Source of the DNA: JAEZJZ01 sp050949055
Lineage (GTDB): Bacteria; Bacillota; UBA994; UBA5500
Length of the DNA stretch: 64,000 bases
Direction of reading: 5' to 3'
NCBI GenBank assembly: GCA_050949055.1
Contig: JBMNFA010000001.1
Span: forward strand, 62,001-126,000
In this document: one piece after another, positions 1-7,775 of the stretch
How the letters are laid out: each line of letters starts with the position of its first letter
Position numbering within the stretch: the first letter of the stretch is position 1
The notes under the pieces: model-generated
Seen by the model: only the letters and a program-made list of their open reading frames with translations
The model's database searches: none
What the model was told of the DNA's origin: nothing
Made by a program: the position numbers and the translations under genes

Positions 1-180
1 CAACAGCGGTGGTCACCGCTTGGTTATTCGATTGGGGTTAGCACCGGTCAGAGTGTACTGGCGAGGGAGACGATTGCCTGGGAGAGCTACGGCTGGGGCA
101 TAGGAGAGCGTGAATGTCCATCCCCGTGCGACGGCGAAGTGGTTGAGGCCAATTTGGAGCGGGGGTTGGTGGTAATCTAG
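1..180 (+). CDS. 3' end of a barrel-sandwich (lipoyl-like) protein, partial
   Basis: Frame 1 is open from the left edge to a TAG at 178-180 and gives 59 residues. It has a turn-rich pattern typical of barrel-sandwich/lipoyl-like hairpins: IGVSTGQSVLARETIA, then GERECPSPCDGEVVEA, then a final GLVVI. The GER-x-x-SP-x-x-G stretch resembles FGERRVVTSPYAGYIG in the protein encoded at 29972-31303, so the two may share this fold. An adaptor subunit of an efflux system would also fit, because an ABC ATPase follows 230 bp downstream. The N-terminus lies outside the window and the function is not assignable. That this is coding is inferred from composition and motif only. Confidence 0.5.
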   Translation, partial: QQRWSPLGYSIGVSTGQSVLARETIAWESYGWGIGERECPSPCDGEVVEANLERGLVVI

Positions 181-410
181 CCCGACTAACGGCGGATGCC
201 CAGGCAGGAGTCCGGCCAATCAGGTGCGCGACCTTTGCTTGCCAGCGTAGTAGGTCGAGGCTCAACGACTAAGCTAAATTGTGCTAACAGAACAGCATTC
301 TCTCTCGTCATTTCAATTGCTGGCGCTTACAATGAAAGAAAGTGCATATGCCTGTCATGCGGAGATGGTGGCCGGTTCTGCCAACCTTACAGCGATAGGA
401 GAGTTGCGTG

Positions 411-1085
411 ATGAGTGACGTATTGCTGAAGACAGTCAATTTACACAAGGCTTTTCACCTTGGCGAGACGATTTATGCGGTGAACGACGTCAATCTGCAG
501 ATCGAGAGGGGTAGCCTAAATATCATCGTCGGGCCGTCCGGCAGCGGCAAGAGCACGCTGCTCAGCCTGCTGGGAGGATTGGACCGGCCGATGAGCGGCG
601 ATGTGGTGCTGGAAGGGCAGTCCTATAAGCAGTTGAGCGAGGATGGATTGGCCCTGCTCAGACGCCAGAAGCTGGGCTATGTTTTCCAGTTCTTCAACCT
701 GATTCCCCACCTGACCGCTCTGGAGAACGTCACTCTGCCCATGCAATTCATCAAAGTGCCCCGGAAACAGGCGCGCGAACGGGGAGAAGTTTTACTGGAG
801 AAGGTAGGGCTGGCCAAGCGGATGCATCACCTGCCGTTGCAGCTCTCTGGCGGTGAACAGCAGCGGGTGGCCATCGCCCGGGCGTTGGCCAATCAGCCGG
901 CCATGGTGTTGGCTGATGAGCCCACCGGAAATCTGGACTCACACACGCGCGATGGCATTGTGGATCTCTTCAAGCGCCTGAATGAAGAGGATGGTCAGAC
1001 ATTCATCATGATCACCCACGACGAGAACATGTTGCAGCATGCCAACCGAGTCTTTCATATGCTGGACGGCAAGCTGGTGGGATAG
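411..1085 (+). CDS. ABC transporter ATP-binding protein, LolD/MacB/FtsE type
   Basis: This is a cytoplasmic nucleotide-binding subunit of 224 residues, the normal size for the LolD/MacB/FtsE-like group that powers lipoprotein or peptide export with FtsX-fold permeases. All motifs are present: Walker A GPSGSGKS near residue 41, a Q-loop in YVFQFFNLIPHLTALENV, signature LSGGEQQRVAIARAL, Walker B MVLADEPTGNLD and the switch histidine in ITHDE. ATG 411 follows AGGAGA at 397-402 with good spacing; an in-frame GTG lies at 408. No permease is adjacent: downstream is a terminator and a convergent gene, and upstream only the tail of a barrel-sandwich protein. The partner must lie to the left of the window or elsewhere. 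Substrate unknown. Confidence 0.93.
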   Translation: MSDVLLKTVNLHKAFHLGETIYAVNDVNLQIERGSLNIIVGPSGSGKSTLLSLLGGLDRPMSGDVVLEGQSYKQLSEDGLALLRRQKLGYVFQFFNLIPHLTALENVTLPMQFIKVPRKQARERGEVLLEKVGLAKRMHHLPLQLSGGEQQRVAIARALANQPAMVLADEPTGNLDSHTRDGIVDLFKRLNEEDGQTFIMITHDENMLQHANRVFHMLDGKLVG

Positions 1086-1195
1086 CCACGCAAACTGCAA
1101 ATGGACATGGGGACGGTTCTCGCTGTCCGGCCAACTGGTTGGTGGAAAGCGCGAACCATCCCCATGTTCACTCGGCCGTGAACGGCTACCAAATA

Positions 1196-1232
1196 AAACC
1201 GGGGGCGAAAAGCTGCTTTCGTCCCCGGTTTG
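1196..1232. terminator. Bidirectional hairpin between convergent genes
   Basis: A 15-bp stem (AAACCGGGGGCGAAA with one G-T wobble on the far side) surrounds a short loop. It has A-rich and T-rich flanks on both sides, so it can terminate the ABC ATPase gene and the minus-strand gene at 1250. Confidence 0.8.
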
Positions 1233-1249
1233 ATTGTTCCATTTCTGCA

Positions 1250-2722
1250 TCAGTCGAGCAGGACCTGCACAGTTATCTTGCGCTCTTGGGCATTCCATGT
1301 TACCTGGGCACCCAGGTTTTCTGTCACAAACCGCAGCGGCACCATGGTGCGGTCATTGACCAGGGTGGGGGCCAAAGTCAACTCCACGGCTTGGCCGTCC
1401 ACGAAAGCAGTGGTTCGGTCGATGAACACCTGAACTCGCTTGTCTCCCCGCTGGAAGATCACACCCCGCTCAGCAGCTAACCATTGCACATGGGCATCCA
1501 TCAGATCCGCCAATACGCTCAGAGGGAGCATCGTGGTGCCGCTCTCCAGATATGGGGCTACATCCATGGCCAACTGCTGCTGGTTGGCCAGATAGGTGGT
1601 TCGATACAGCCAGAATTCAGCCAGCCGAAATTCAGGAATCACAAACTGCCACGACAAGGAGTCCAATAATGGTGGTGGTTGTTGCTCGCCGCCCTGGCCG
1701 ATCAGCACCACCTCGATCCGGTGTGCACCCAACGTCAGCGGCTCTGTCGGCTGGGCAAAGACGAGGTTTTTGGCCAGGTCGCATTGAAGAGGCAACGGCT
1801 GGCCATCGATAGCCAATGAGGACCTCTCCAGGTCCACCAGACTGGCATCTGGCACCGCCAGTTCGATGGTCGGTTGGCGACCCAGCCGCACCGTCTGGGC
1901 CGGATCCTGGGTCACCCAGTGGTTGATCACTACAACGGATGCTAAGGAAATGTGCCCACTGGGGCTGATGGTAAAGGCCTGCAATGAATTGACCAGGCCA
2001 TCGCTCAGGCGCATGGATTGGCTGACCTTCCCGTCTTGATCGGCTGCCACCGCCTCCTCGGACGTGCCAAAGTAGACCGGGAAGAACGGTTCTGTATGTA
2101 CTTCCATCGTCAGGTAAGGCTCTTGCCCGTAATACTCGCTGCCTGAAACAGGACTGACCACCGAGATGGCAGCCGGTGCCTCGGCATTGGGCTCTAGGTT
2201 CCCTGAGACAGTGACCTGTAAGGTGAGGGACGGTGCTTCTACCAGCGGTTCAGTCGGCAGGTCTGCCTGCGCCATTCCGGGTGTCAGGAACAGCAGTACA
2301 TCACCGGCAGCAACCTCCAGCAACATGCCGGTGCTGCCACCTGACTGAGCGATCACTTCGCCGTGCAGCTGAGACGGCAGGCCATCCTCCGACACCCCGT
2401 TGATGATGGAGAACTGCAGCAACAGCCGGGGGTCCATCTCATCCACGCACAGCTCCCAACTGAGGGGGCCTGCCTGCAGCACGCTATAGCGCAAGAATGC
2501 CGATTGTCCCAGCGATAGTTTGAGGTCAGCAACTGTATTCTGGACGGCTGCGGTCTCCGCTTCTTCGCCCACCGGATCCTCTTCTGGAGTCACGCTCTCC
2601 TCAGTCTCTGTGTTTGGTGCTGGTGGGGGATTTTCCCCTGGCTCAACTGCCCGCGCAGGGTTTGCAGCAGCCAGACAGACCAGCACCAGCAACATCAGAA
2701 TAGTCATTTTCTTCACTTTCAT
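1250..2722 (-). CDS. Exported copper amine oxidase N-terminal-like (stalk) domain protein
   Basis: The protein has 490 residues and begins with a signal peptide (MKVKKMTILMLLVLVCLAAA). An acidic Pro/Glu-rich linker follows, then a long middle region of beta-strand-rich sequence without a clear family. The last ~120 residues match the copper amine oxidase N-terminal-like domain (PF07833): a dyad repeat with LPLSVLADLM, VDGQAVELTLAP and RTMVPLRFVTENLGAQVTWN. In Bacillota this domain is a stalk/anchor module on cell-surface proteins and is not an oxidase. ATG 2722 is chosen over the upstream in-frame start at 2743 because AAGGAGG sits 9 bases before it. Likely secreted or wall-associated; the function of the middle region is unknown. 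Confidence 0.85.
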   Translation of the reverse strand: MKVKKMTILMLLVLVCLAAANPARAVEPGENPPPAPNTETEESVTPEEDPVGEEAETAAVQNTVADLKLSLGQSAFLRYSVLQAGPLSWELCVDEMDPRLLLQFSIINGVSEDGLPSQLHGEVIAQSGGSTGMLLEVAAGDVLLFLTPGMAQADLPTEPLVEAPSLTLQVTVSGNLEPNAEAPAAISVVSPVSGSEYYGQEPYLTMEVHTEPFFPVYFGTSEEAVAADQDGKVSQSMRLSDGLVNSLQAFTISPSGHISLASVVVINHWVTQDPAQTVRLGRQPTIELAVPDASLVDLERSSLAIDGQPLPLQCDLAKNLVFAQPTEPLTLGAHRIEVVLIGQGGEQQPPPLLDSLSWQFVIPEFRLAEFWLYRTTYLANQQQLAMDVAPYLESGTTMLPLSVLADLMDAHVQWLAAERGVIFQRGDKRVQVFIDRTTAFVDGQAVELTLAPTLVNDRTMVPLRFVTENLGAQVTWNAQERKITVQVLLD

Positions 2723-2935
2723 CAGCAACGTCCTCCTTAGCACTGTCTGACTGTTGTTATTCGACAGAGAGATAGCGCTTCCTTCCGCCTATTGCCAAGA
2801 GGGCACCATGATCCGCGAGCCGCGGACGGCGATTAGACTCGCTGCACGCTGTTCAGGCAGGCTAACTGCTCGGACTCTGCCTACTCCCAGTAGGAAGAGG
2901 GGCAAGCTGGCCTGATTAGCGGGCCTACAGTCCCA

Positions 2936-4024
2936 TTACACTACCCGAAAGCGCCAGGTAGACCCATAGCCGGAGATCAGCACCGCGTGAAAGCGGCGGT
3001 CTCCCGGCTGATAGGAGACATACACGTGAAAATCGCCTGGTGCTACCTCCACTATCTGTTTGATCACAGGTTGCGCGTCGACTTCGAAGTTGTAATACAG
3101 CACCATAGTCTTGACTTGCTCGTCATCCAGCAATTCCGCCAGCATCCCCTGACCGCTCGCCGGAACCTGAGCTGGTGCGCAGTCACCCTTCCAGCGAGAC
3201 AAGTGGCGCTCTACCGGGTACTTCCCCAACGCCTGGGAGGCAAACAGGGTGCCTGCTTGGTCGACGAAGCATACTCCCCGTAAGTCTTTCAGCTGCTCGC
3301 GCTCCAGCAGGACGGCGTCGGCAGGGAAGCTAGGCGGGGCAGCAGGGTCGAACTGTCCTGGCGCAGCATAGTCCACAGCGATCCGCAACCAGTCGCCCAC
3401 AATGGCCGTATCCACGATCTGCAGCCTGTGTCCGTTGCTGGGGCGTTGTCCCCAGGCGGCTAGCACCATCGCCTGCCGGTGCCAGTCGATGTCCCAAGCA
3501 CCAGACGTGTAGACCCGGAAATCGGGCGAACGATAAGCCACCGGCAGGATGTACCTGGTGAACGGCAGCGTTCTTCCATCTGCTTGGGCAATATGCCCTG
3601 GCACCAGCAAGTCCATCTGGCCCGGAAGACTGGGCTTCAGCAGCTTGATCAGCTGGGATGTCTCTTGCCCCAGCTGCCGCGGGTTCTGGTAATCGCTATC
3701 AGTCACCAGCCCCTGCTCCCAGAAGACATAGTAACGGTAGATGCGGTGACCCTCTCGTGCGATCAACTCGTGGCTGACCACGTAATGTCCCGGCTGTGAA
3801 GCGATATCCACCAGGGTGAAGTATTCTTCCGCTTGACGCAAGTCTGACAAAACGGTGGTCACCTGCTCGGCCGATAGCTTGACCTGCTCATGGGTCTGCC
3901 TGTAGTGGATGGTCAACTCGTCTACGCTGGTCGGCGCAAAGGCAAACATCCAGCCGCTGGTAGCATACATTGCGCCAACAATAATGGACGCCAGAAAGCT
4001 CAGCGCTAATAGCATTCTCCTCAT
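2936..4024 (-). CDS. Membrane-anchored extracellular protein of unknown function
   Basis: The 362-residue product starts MRRMLLALSFLASIIVGAMY, a signal anchor, and the rest is soluble and predicted outside the membrane. I recognise no domain. The body alternates beta-strand-like segments such as YVVSHELIAREGHRIYRYYV and ends in short strands. ATG 4024 has GGGGTGAT about 8 bases upstream; the open frame extends to 4096, but the extra 24 residues lack a ribosome binding site and would bury the signal anchor. It lies upstream of, and on the same strand as, the stalk-domain protein at 1250-2722, separated by 213 bp, so the two may be related envelope proteins but probably do not share a tight operon. 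Confidence 0.75.
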   Translation of the reverse strand: MRRMLLALSFLASIIVGAMYATSGWMFAFAPTSVDELTIHYRQTHEQVKLSAEQVTTVLSDLRQAEEYFTLVDIASQPGHYVVSHELIAREGHRIYRYYVFWEQGLVTDSDYQNPRQLGQETSQLIKLLKPSLPGQMDLLVPGHIAQADGRTLPFTRYILPVAYRSPDFRVYTSGAWDIDWHRQAMVLAAWGQRPSNGHRLQIVDTAIVGDWLRIAVDYAAPGQFDPAAPPSFPADAVLLEREQLKDLRGVCFVDQAGTLFASQALGKYPVERHLSRWKGDCAPAQVPASGQGMLAELLDDEQVKTMVLYYNFEVDAQPVIKQIVEVAPGDFHVYVSYQPGDRRFHAVLISGYGSTWRFRVV

Positions 4025-4282
4025 CCGGCGATCACCCCGATTGCAGTGTCTTCTAGTGCAGATTATGTTGGCCCGAGGAGACATATGTAATGGCACAACA
4101 GTCGGCTGTCCGTCGTCAGCGTGTCTCTGCCTGGCCAGGGCAAGCTATCAGCGTTGTTTTGACAATCGGCGGCAGGAGATGGGTGGGCAGAGGCAGAATA
4201 GGTGAATACTAAGTGTGTTCATCTAGCCTGCCAACTCTCACAGGGATGGCGTTGGTGAACCGATAGAGGAGTGAACTTCTGA

Positions 4283-4609
4283 ATGAAGATGGATCGTGAG
4301 CAAAAGGCACTGTATATGCAAGCGATGTATCACAAGGATCTCAGCGAGCGCTTTATGCGAGCATCAAAGACCATCCTGATCGGCTCCGTCTTTTTGTGGT
4401 TCATCAAGATACCTCCAGCCTATTTTGGCTCGATGATGGGCCTCGGGGTCTTGCTGTTTGGCATCGGATACTGGCTGCGCCGCACCTATTGGATTTGCCC
4501 TTCCTGCGACGCCAATCTGCCGAGCAACATGCCCGCCTGGCAGCTGGAGCGCTGCCCCAGCTGCGGACTGATCCTTGATGAGCAGAAGAAGTCTCAGAAA
4601 AAGTCATAG
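4283..4609 (+). CDS. Small membrane protein with C-terminal zinc ribbon
   Basis: The 108-residue protein has a charged N-terminus, then two hydrophobic segments (about residues 29-45 and 49-65) and a C-terminal tail with two CPxC pairs (CPSCDANLP and CPSCGLIL). These form a likely four-cysteine zinc ribbon in the cytoplasm. Two-TM plus zinc-ribbon proteins are common in Bacillota and mostly uncharacterised. ATG 4283 is preceded by GAGGAG with about 9 bases spacing. It is monocistronic: divergent from the gene at 4024 and ended by a strong hairpin at 4631. Confidence 0.82.
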   Translation: MKMDREQKALYMQAMYHKDLSERFMRASKTILIGSVFLWFIKIPPAYFGSMMGLGVLLFGIGYWLRRTYWICPSCDANLPSNMPAWQLERCPSCGLILDEQKKSQKKS

Positions 4610-4630
4610 TCTACATAAGTAAAATAATCA

Positions 4631-4659
4631 AGACGGTCAGGACTCGGTCCTGACCGTCT
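4631..4659. terminator. Bidirectional hairpin terminator between the zinc-ribbon gene and mgtE
   Basis: A perfect 13-bp stem AGACGGTCAGGAC with a 3-base loop separates two convergent genes; short A/T-rich stretches flank it on both sides. Confidence 0.85.
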
Positions 4660-4670
4660 ATCTTAAACTG

Positions 4671-6005
4671 CTAATGGCCGCCGAGCAGCATGGAGGCCAG
4701 CCAGAAGTAGCAAAGCAGCGCTAAAGCATCGACGATGGTGGTGATCATTGGTCCCGCCATAATCGCTGGGTCTAGCCGCGCAGACTTGGCCAATATGGGT
4801 AACAAGCCACCGATCAGCTTCGCCAACATGACCGTGGTTAACAAGGTGATGCTGACCACAGCTGCTACTTCCACAGCATAACCTTCCACCAACAGGATGC
4901 GAACGAAATTGACCAAAGCAAGACTGACGCCGACCATCGCTCCCACGCCAAGCTCCTGCCGCATCACTTTGAACCAGTCACGCAAGCTGATTTCGCCCAG
5001 CGCCAATCCGCGGATGATCATTGTCGCTGACTGAGAGCCGGCATTGCCGCCGGTGTCCATCAACACCGGGATGAACACAGCCAGAGACACTATCTGCGAC
5101 AGGATTCCTTCAAAACTGCGGATGATCTGCCCAGTAAACGTGGCGGAGACCATCAACACCAACAGCCACGTCAAGCGTTGACTGGCCAACTTGAAGGTTG
5201 AGGACTGCAGGTAGGGGGCTGCCGGCGGTGCCATCGCCGCCATGCGATGGATGTCTTCAGTTGCCTCTTCATCCACGACCTCCAGGATGTCGTCGCCGGT
5301 GATAATCCCCTGCAGCACACCTGCTTCATTAACCACTGGCAGTGCCAATAGGTGGTAGTGCCGGAACAAAGCTGCTACCGACTCTTGGTCGTCATCCGGC
5401 TTCACGGCAATCGGATTCTCGTGCATGATTTGCCAAATGGGTGTGTTGGGCGGAGCTAACACCAGTTCCCTCAGCGAGAGCACGCCCCGCAAGCGGTTGG
5501 CCCGATCTGTCACATAGACATAGTAAGCTGTCTCGGCTTCTCTAGCCTTCTCCCGCACGCTGGTCAAAGCCTTGTCGGTGGACCAGTTGGGCCGTACGGC
5601 CAAGAATTCGGTGGCCATGATGCCGCCGGAAGAGTCCTCGTCATAGGCCAGCAACTGACGCAACTGCTGCTGATCAGTCAATTGAGCCAGAACCTGTTCC
5701 ATCAACTCTGGAGGTAGTTCGGCCAACAGGTCAGCGGCGTCGTCACTGGACATCTGGTCCACAGCCGCCACCGCGGTGGCAAGCGGCAGGTCGGCCAGTA
5801 AAGAGGCAGCCTGAGTATACTCCATCTCCTCCAGCACCAAAGCAAAGATGGTGGGAGAGAGCACCTTGGCTACCCGCACCTGTTCATCTCGAGCCAGTTC
5901 GGACAGTGCTTCTGCCAGGTCTGCCGGCAACAAGTCTTTAAACAGCTTGATCAAATCTTGGTCGTCGGCGTCCGCGATCTGCGTCAGTAGTCGGGGATCA
6001 AGCAT
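4671..6005 (-). CDS. mgtE: Magnesium transporter MgtE
   Basis: This is a Mg2+ channel/transporter of 444 residues with the standard order: an N-terminal MgtE_N helical domain (about 1-125) with the typical DLLPADLAEAL-like repeats, paired CBS domains (about 130-255), the plug-helix region and five C-terminal membrane helices. TM motifs such as DTGGNAGSQSATMIIRGLALGEI mark the pore. In the known family, cytosolic Mg2+ closes the channel through the N and CBS domains. ATG 6005 is chosen because AGGGGAGG lies 7 bases upstream; the in-frame GTG at 6011 would be too close. It is monocistronic, with a 200-nt structured leader containing a terminator, suggesting transcription attenuation, probably by metal. 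Confidence 0.96.
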   Translation of the reverse strand: MLDPRLLTQIADADDQDLIKLFKDLLPADLAEALSELARDEQVRVAKVLSPTIFALVLEEMEYTQAASLLADLPLATAVAAVDQMSSDDAADLLAELPPELMEQVLAQLTDQQQLRQLLAYDEDSSGGIMATEFLAVRPNWSTDKALTSVREKAREAETAYYVYVTDRANRLRGVLSLRELVLAPPNTPIWQIMHENPIAVKPDDDQESVAALFRHYHLLALPVVNEAGVLQGIITGDDILEVVDEEATEDIHRMAAMAPPAAPYLQSSTFKLASQRLTWLLVLMVSATFTGQIIRSFEGILSQIVSLAVFIPVLMDTGGNAGSQSATMIIRGLALGEISLRDWFKVMRQELGVGAMVGVSLALVNFVRILLVEGYAVEVAAVVSITLLTTVMLAKLIGGLLPILAKSARLDPAIMAGPMITTIVDALALLCYFWLASMLLGGH

Positions 6006-6049
6006 GGGCACACCTCCCCTGTTGGGGGGCGAGGCTAAAGTGATTAAAC

Positions 6050-6217
6050 AAAATAAGCGCCTCCCTTTTTATGGATCAGGAGGCGCAGACAAGCCAAGCG
6101 CAGACTAAACCAAGGAATAGCGGCGCACTCCTGATCCCGTTTTAGGTTTTGGGTCGTAGGAACTGCCACTGTCCAACTTGTTTCACCTCACTAGAAATAA
6201 GTCTGTGCATTTCCACC
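6050..6217 (-). promoter_or_regulatory. Attenuator-type 5' leader of mgtE (candidate metal riboswitch)
   Basis: The mgtE leader holds two mutually exclusive hairpins. The terminator pairs 6079-6086 with 6057-6064 (GCGCCTCC / GGAGGCGC) and is followed on the minus strand by TTATTTT. The alternative pairs the same 6073-6086 segment with 6123-6137 through 14 bp and one bulged base. This switch design is typical of riboswitch expression platforms. M-box riboswitches commonly precede mgtE in Bacillota, but I could not match the M-box core with confidence, so the aptamer class is left open. Confidence 0.65.
6057..6086 (-). terminator. Intrinsic terminator within the mgtE leader
   Basis: On the minus strand GCGCCTCC, a 14-base loop, GGAGGCGC and TTATTTT. 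It lies about 50 bases before the mgtE start and so must act as a regulated terminator. Confidence 0.75.
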
Positions 6218-6224
6218 CGTATAC

Positions 6225-6254
6225 ATGTTACGCTCGCCGGTCCGGTTTCGTCAA
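6225..6254 (-). promoter_or_regulatory. Sigma-A-type promoter for mgtE
   Basis: TTGACG (6254-6249) and TAACAT (6230-6225) are separated by 18 bases on the minus strand. Initiation near 6217 would give a leader of about 210 nt. Confidence 0.5.
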
Positions 6255-6366
6255 CAGTTGATGGCATTTGGCGAAAAAAACCGACAAGCCGAGATAACAG
6301 CTGATTCTGGCTGCTGGAGGCAGAAAGCGAGTGTTTTCGCTGTGATCGGGTGATCAAGATGCTAGC

Positions 6367-6395
6367 TTGACAAAAGTCGGGCATCCGCATATGAT
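6367..6395 (+). promoter_or_regulatory. Sigma-A promoter of the thioredoxin/CsoR-family operon
   Basis: Consensus TTGACA at 6367-6372, a 17-base spacer and TATGAT at 6390-6395. Transcription would start near 6402, immediately before the palindromic operator. Confidence 0.85.
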
Positions 6396-6409
6396 GATTA
6401 TACGGTAGA

Positions 6410-6427
6410 GATACCCCCAGGGGTATC
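6410..6427. promoter_or_regulatory. CsoR/CstR-type operator
   Basis: GATACCCC-CA-GGGGTATC is a perfect 8-bp inverted repeat with a G/C-rich core, the layout recognised by CsoR-family repressors. It starts about 8 bases after the predicted transcription start, so a bound repressor would block the operon that encodes its own CsoR-family regulator. Confidence 0.85.
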
Positions 6428-6461
6428 CCGCAAGTGAGCATTCAATCGAGGAGGGGTCGAC

Positions 6462-6782
6462 ATGTTGAACGTAAACGACAGTACATTTAGGCAAGAGGTG
6501 CTGGAGCATGACGGCGTGGTGTTGGTCGACTTTTGGGCGGCCTGGTGTATGCCCTGCCGGATGCTTAGCCCAATCATCGACCAGTTGGCCGAGGAGTATC
6601 GAGGACGCGTGAAGGTGGTTAAGGTGAATGTGGATGAAAACCAGCTGCTCAGTCAGCAGTACGGGATCATGGCCATTCCCACTGTGATGCTGTTCAAAGG
6701 CGGTAAGATGATGCAGCGCATCCCAGGGGTGTTGCCGCTGGCCCATCTGAAGAGAATGGTGGACCAGGCGCTGGCTGCCTAG
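6462..6782 (+). CDS. Thioredoxin-family protein with CMPC active site
   Basis: The protein is 106 residues, full length for thioredoxin. It has the fold markers: VLVDFWAAWCMPCR with the redox pair C29 and C32, KVNVDEN, the cis-proline loop AIPTVMLFKGG, and a terminal helix. The active site is C-M-P-C instead of the classical CGPC, which would alter redox potential or partner choice. It probably reduces disulfides or persulfides in the cytoplasm. GAGGAGGGG precedes ATG 6462. One base separates its stop from the CsoR-family gene, so both are co-transcribed from the TTGACA/TATGAT promoter and probably autoregulated through the GATACCCC palindrome. Confidence 0.95.
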   Translation: MLNVNDSTFRQEVLEHDGVVLVDFWAAWCMPCRMLSPIIDQLAEEYRGRVKVVKVNVDENQLLSQQYGIMAIPTVMLFKGGKMMQRIPGVLPLAHLKRMVDQALAA

Positions 6783-6783
6783 C

Positions 6784-7071
6784 ATGCCATCATCGTTTGA
6801 TCAGGCGGTCCTGCACAAGATTGTGCCCGATCTGACCCTCAGGTTACGCCGCATCGCTGGGCAAGCGCAAGGGATCGAGCGGATGTTGCTGGAAGGAAGG
6901 GATTGCGACCAGATTGTCAACCAAGTGGCGGCGTTGAAGGCCGCCGTGGAACAGGTGGGAGTGAGCGTCGTCGGTTGTCTGATGGAGAGCGCCATCAGAG
7001 AAGCGATGGAACAGGGCGCAGATACCCGCGACGCCATAGACAGGGCCAAACAATTGTTGAGGAGGATCTAG
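6784..7071 (+). CDS. CsoR/RcnR/FrmR/CstR-family repressor with altered ligand set
   Basis: The 95-residue all-helical protein matches the CsoR family (DUF156): basic LRLRRIAGQAQGIERML, then C41 in GRDCDQIVNQVAALKAAV. Canonical Cu(I) CsoR proteins use a Cys-His-Cys set. Aligned on QVAALKAAV, the His position is Leu66 and the second Cys position is Ala70, while a new cysteine, C65, sits one residue before the His position. A normal Cu(I) site is therefore unlikely. Two cysteines without the histidine are reminiscent of the persulfide sensor CstR, although the spacing differs (24 rather than 29 residues). It probably represses its own operon at 6410-6427, and co-expression with a thioredoxin favours a thiol or sulfane-sulfur signal. 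Confidence 0.9.
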   Translation: MPSSFDQAVLHKIVPDLTLRLRRIAGQAQGIERMLLEGRDCDQIVNQVAALKAAVEQVGVSVVGCLMESAIREAMEQGADTRDAIDRAKQLLRRI

Positions 7072-7099
7072 CTGGCGTTGCCAGCTGCTCCTGAAACGG

Positions 7100-7139
7100 A
7101 CAGCCTCCAAAGTAGCGATGCTACCCAGGAGGCTGTTTT
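7100..7139 (+). terminator. Terminator of the thioredoxin/CsoR-family operon
   Basis: ACAGCCTCC (7100-7108) pairs with GGAGGCTGT (7128-7136), with an inner stem GTAGC/GCTAC and a short T run. Confidence 0.8.
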
Positions 7140-7214
7140 GCTTGCCGGAGCAGGAAACAGGGGCTACGGAAGCAAAATAGGTAGAACAGAGTATAAGGGA
7201 AGGAGATGGGTGAC

Positions 7215-7772
7215 ATGATCTTTGACGCTCCCGGCCAAGAGAACACCGCCAAAGCTGTGCAAGCTGCTGTGGAACGGGCGAGACAGCTGGGGATCAGGCA
7301 GATTGTGGCTGCATCCTATCGAGGGACGACCGCCAGGGAGTTGCTACCCTATGCCCAGGAGTTCGACATCGTCATCGTCGGGCAGGTCTACGGCTTCCGC
7401 GGTCTGCACGAGGAGAACCCCATGACCGAGCCAGTAAAGGCGCAACTGAAGGGAGCCGGCCTGCAGCTGTTGTTCGCTACCCATGCCCTGTCCGGGGCGG
7501 AGCGCAGCCTGAGCAGCAGGTTCAGCGGCATCTACCCGGTGGAGGTAATGGCACACACCCTGCGCATGTTCGGCCAAGGCACGAAGGTCTGCGTGGAGAT
7601 CAGTTGCATGGCTATGGATGCCGGCCTGATCGCCCCCGGACAGGACATCGTAGCCATCGCTGGCACCGGTAAGGGAGCCGACACGGCACTGGTGCTGAGG
7701 CCAGCCCATACCCAACGGGTAATCGAGACCAAGATTCAGGAGATCATCTGCAAACCGCGGCTGGTGGACTGA
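7215..7772 (+). CDS. Pyruvate kinase C-terminal (alpha/beta) domain-like protein
   Basis: The 185-residue soluble protein resembles a stand-alone pyruvate kinase C-terminal domain family (PF02887-like; uncharacterised COG1751 type). Conserved features are FDAPGQENTAKAVQAAVERARQ at the start, IVAASYRGTTAREL, FDIVIVGQVYGF, and AIAGTGKGADTALVLRPAH near the end. No catalytic barrel is present, so it is not a pyruvate kinase; nucleotide or effector binding is plausible. The upstream ATG at 7206 abuts the ribosome binding site, while ATG 7215 sits 9 bases after AAGGAG and is preferred. It converges on the AEC transporter gene with only 3 bases between stops. The role is unknown. Confidence 0.82.
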   Translation: MIFDAPGQENTAKAVQAAVERARQLGIRQIVAASYRGTTARELLPYAQEFDIVIVGQVYGFRGLHEENPMTEPVKAQLKGAGLQLLFATHALSGAERSLSSRFSGIYPVEVMAHTLRMFGQGTKVCVEISCMAMDAGLIAPGQDIVAIAGTGKGADTALVLRPAHTQRVIETKIQEIICKPRLVD

Positions 7773-7775
7773 GGT

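Noticed and set aside
196..411. 71-residue ORF before the ABC ATPase
   Set aside because: No ribosome binding site and no recognisable sequence; it ends inside the start of the ATPase gene.
6050..6217. Confident M-box call for the mgtE leader
   Set aside because: The expression platform is clear, but the conserved M-box core could not be matched by eye; only a generic attenuator is claimed.
6784..7071. Standard copper-sensing CsoR
   Set aside because: The His and second Cys ligands are replaced by Leu66 and Ala70.
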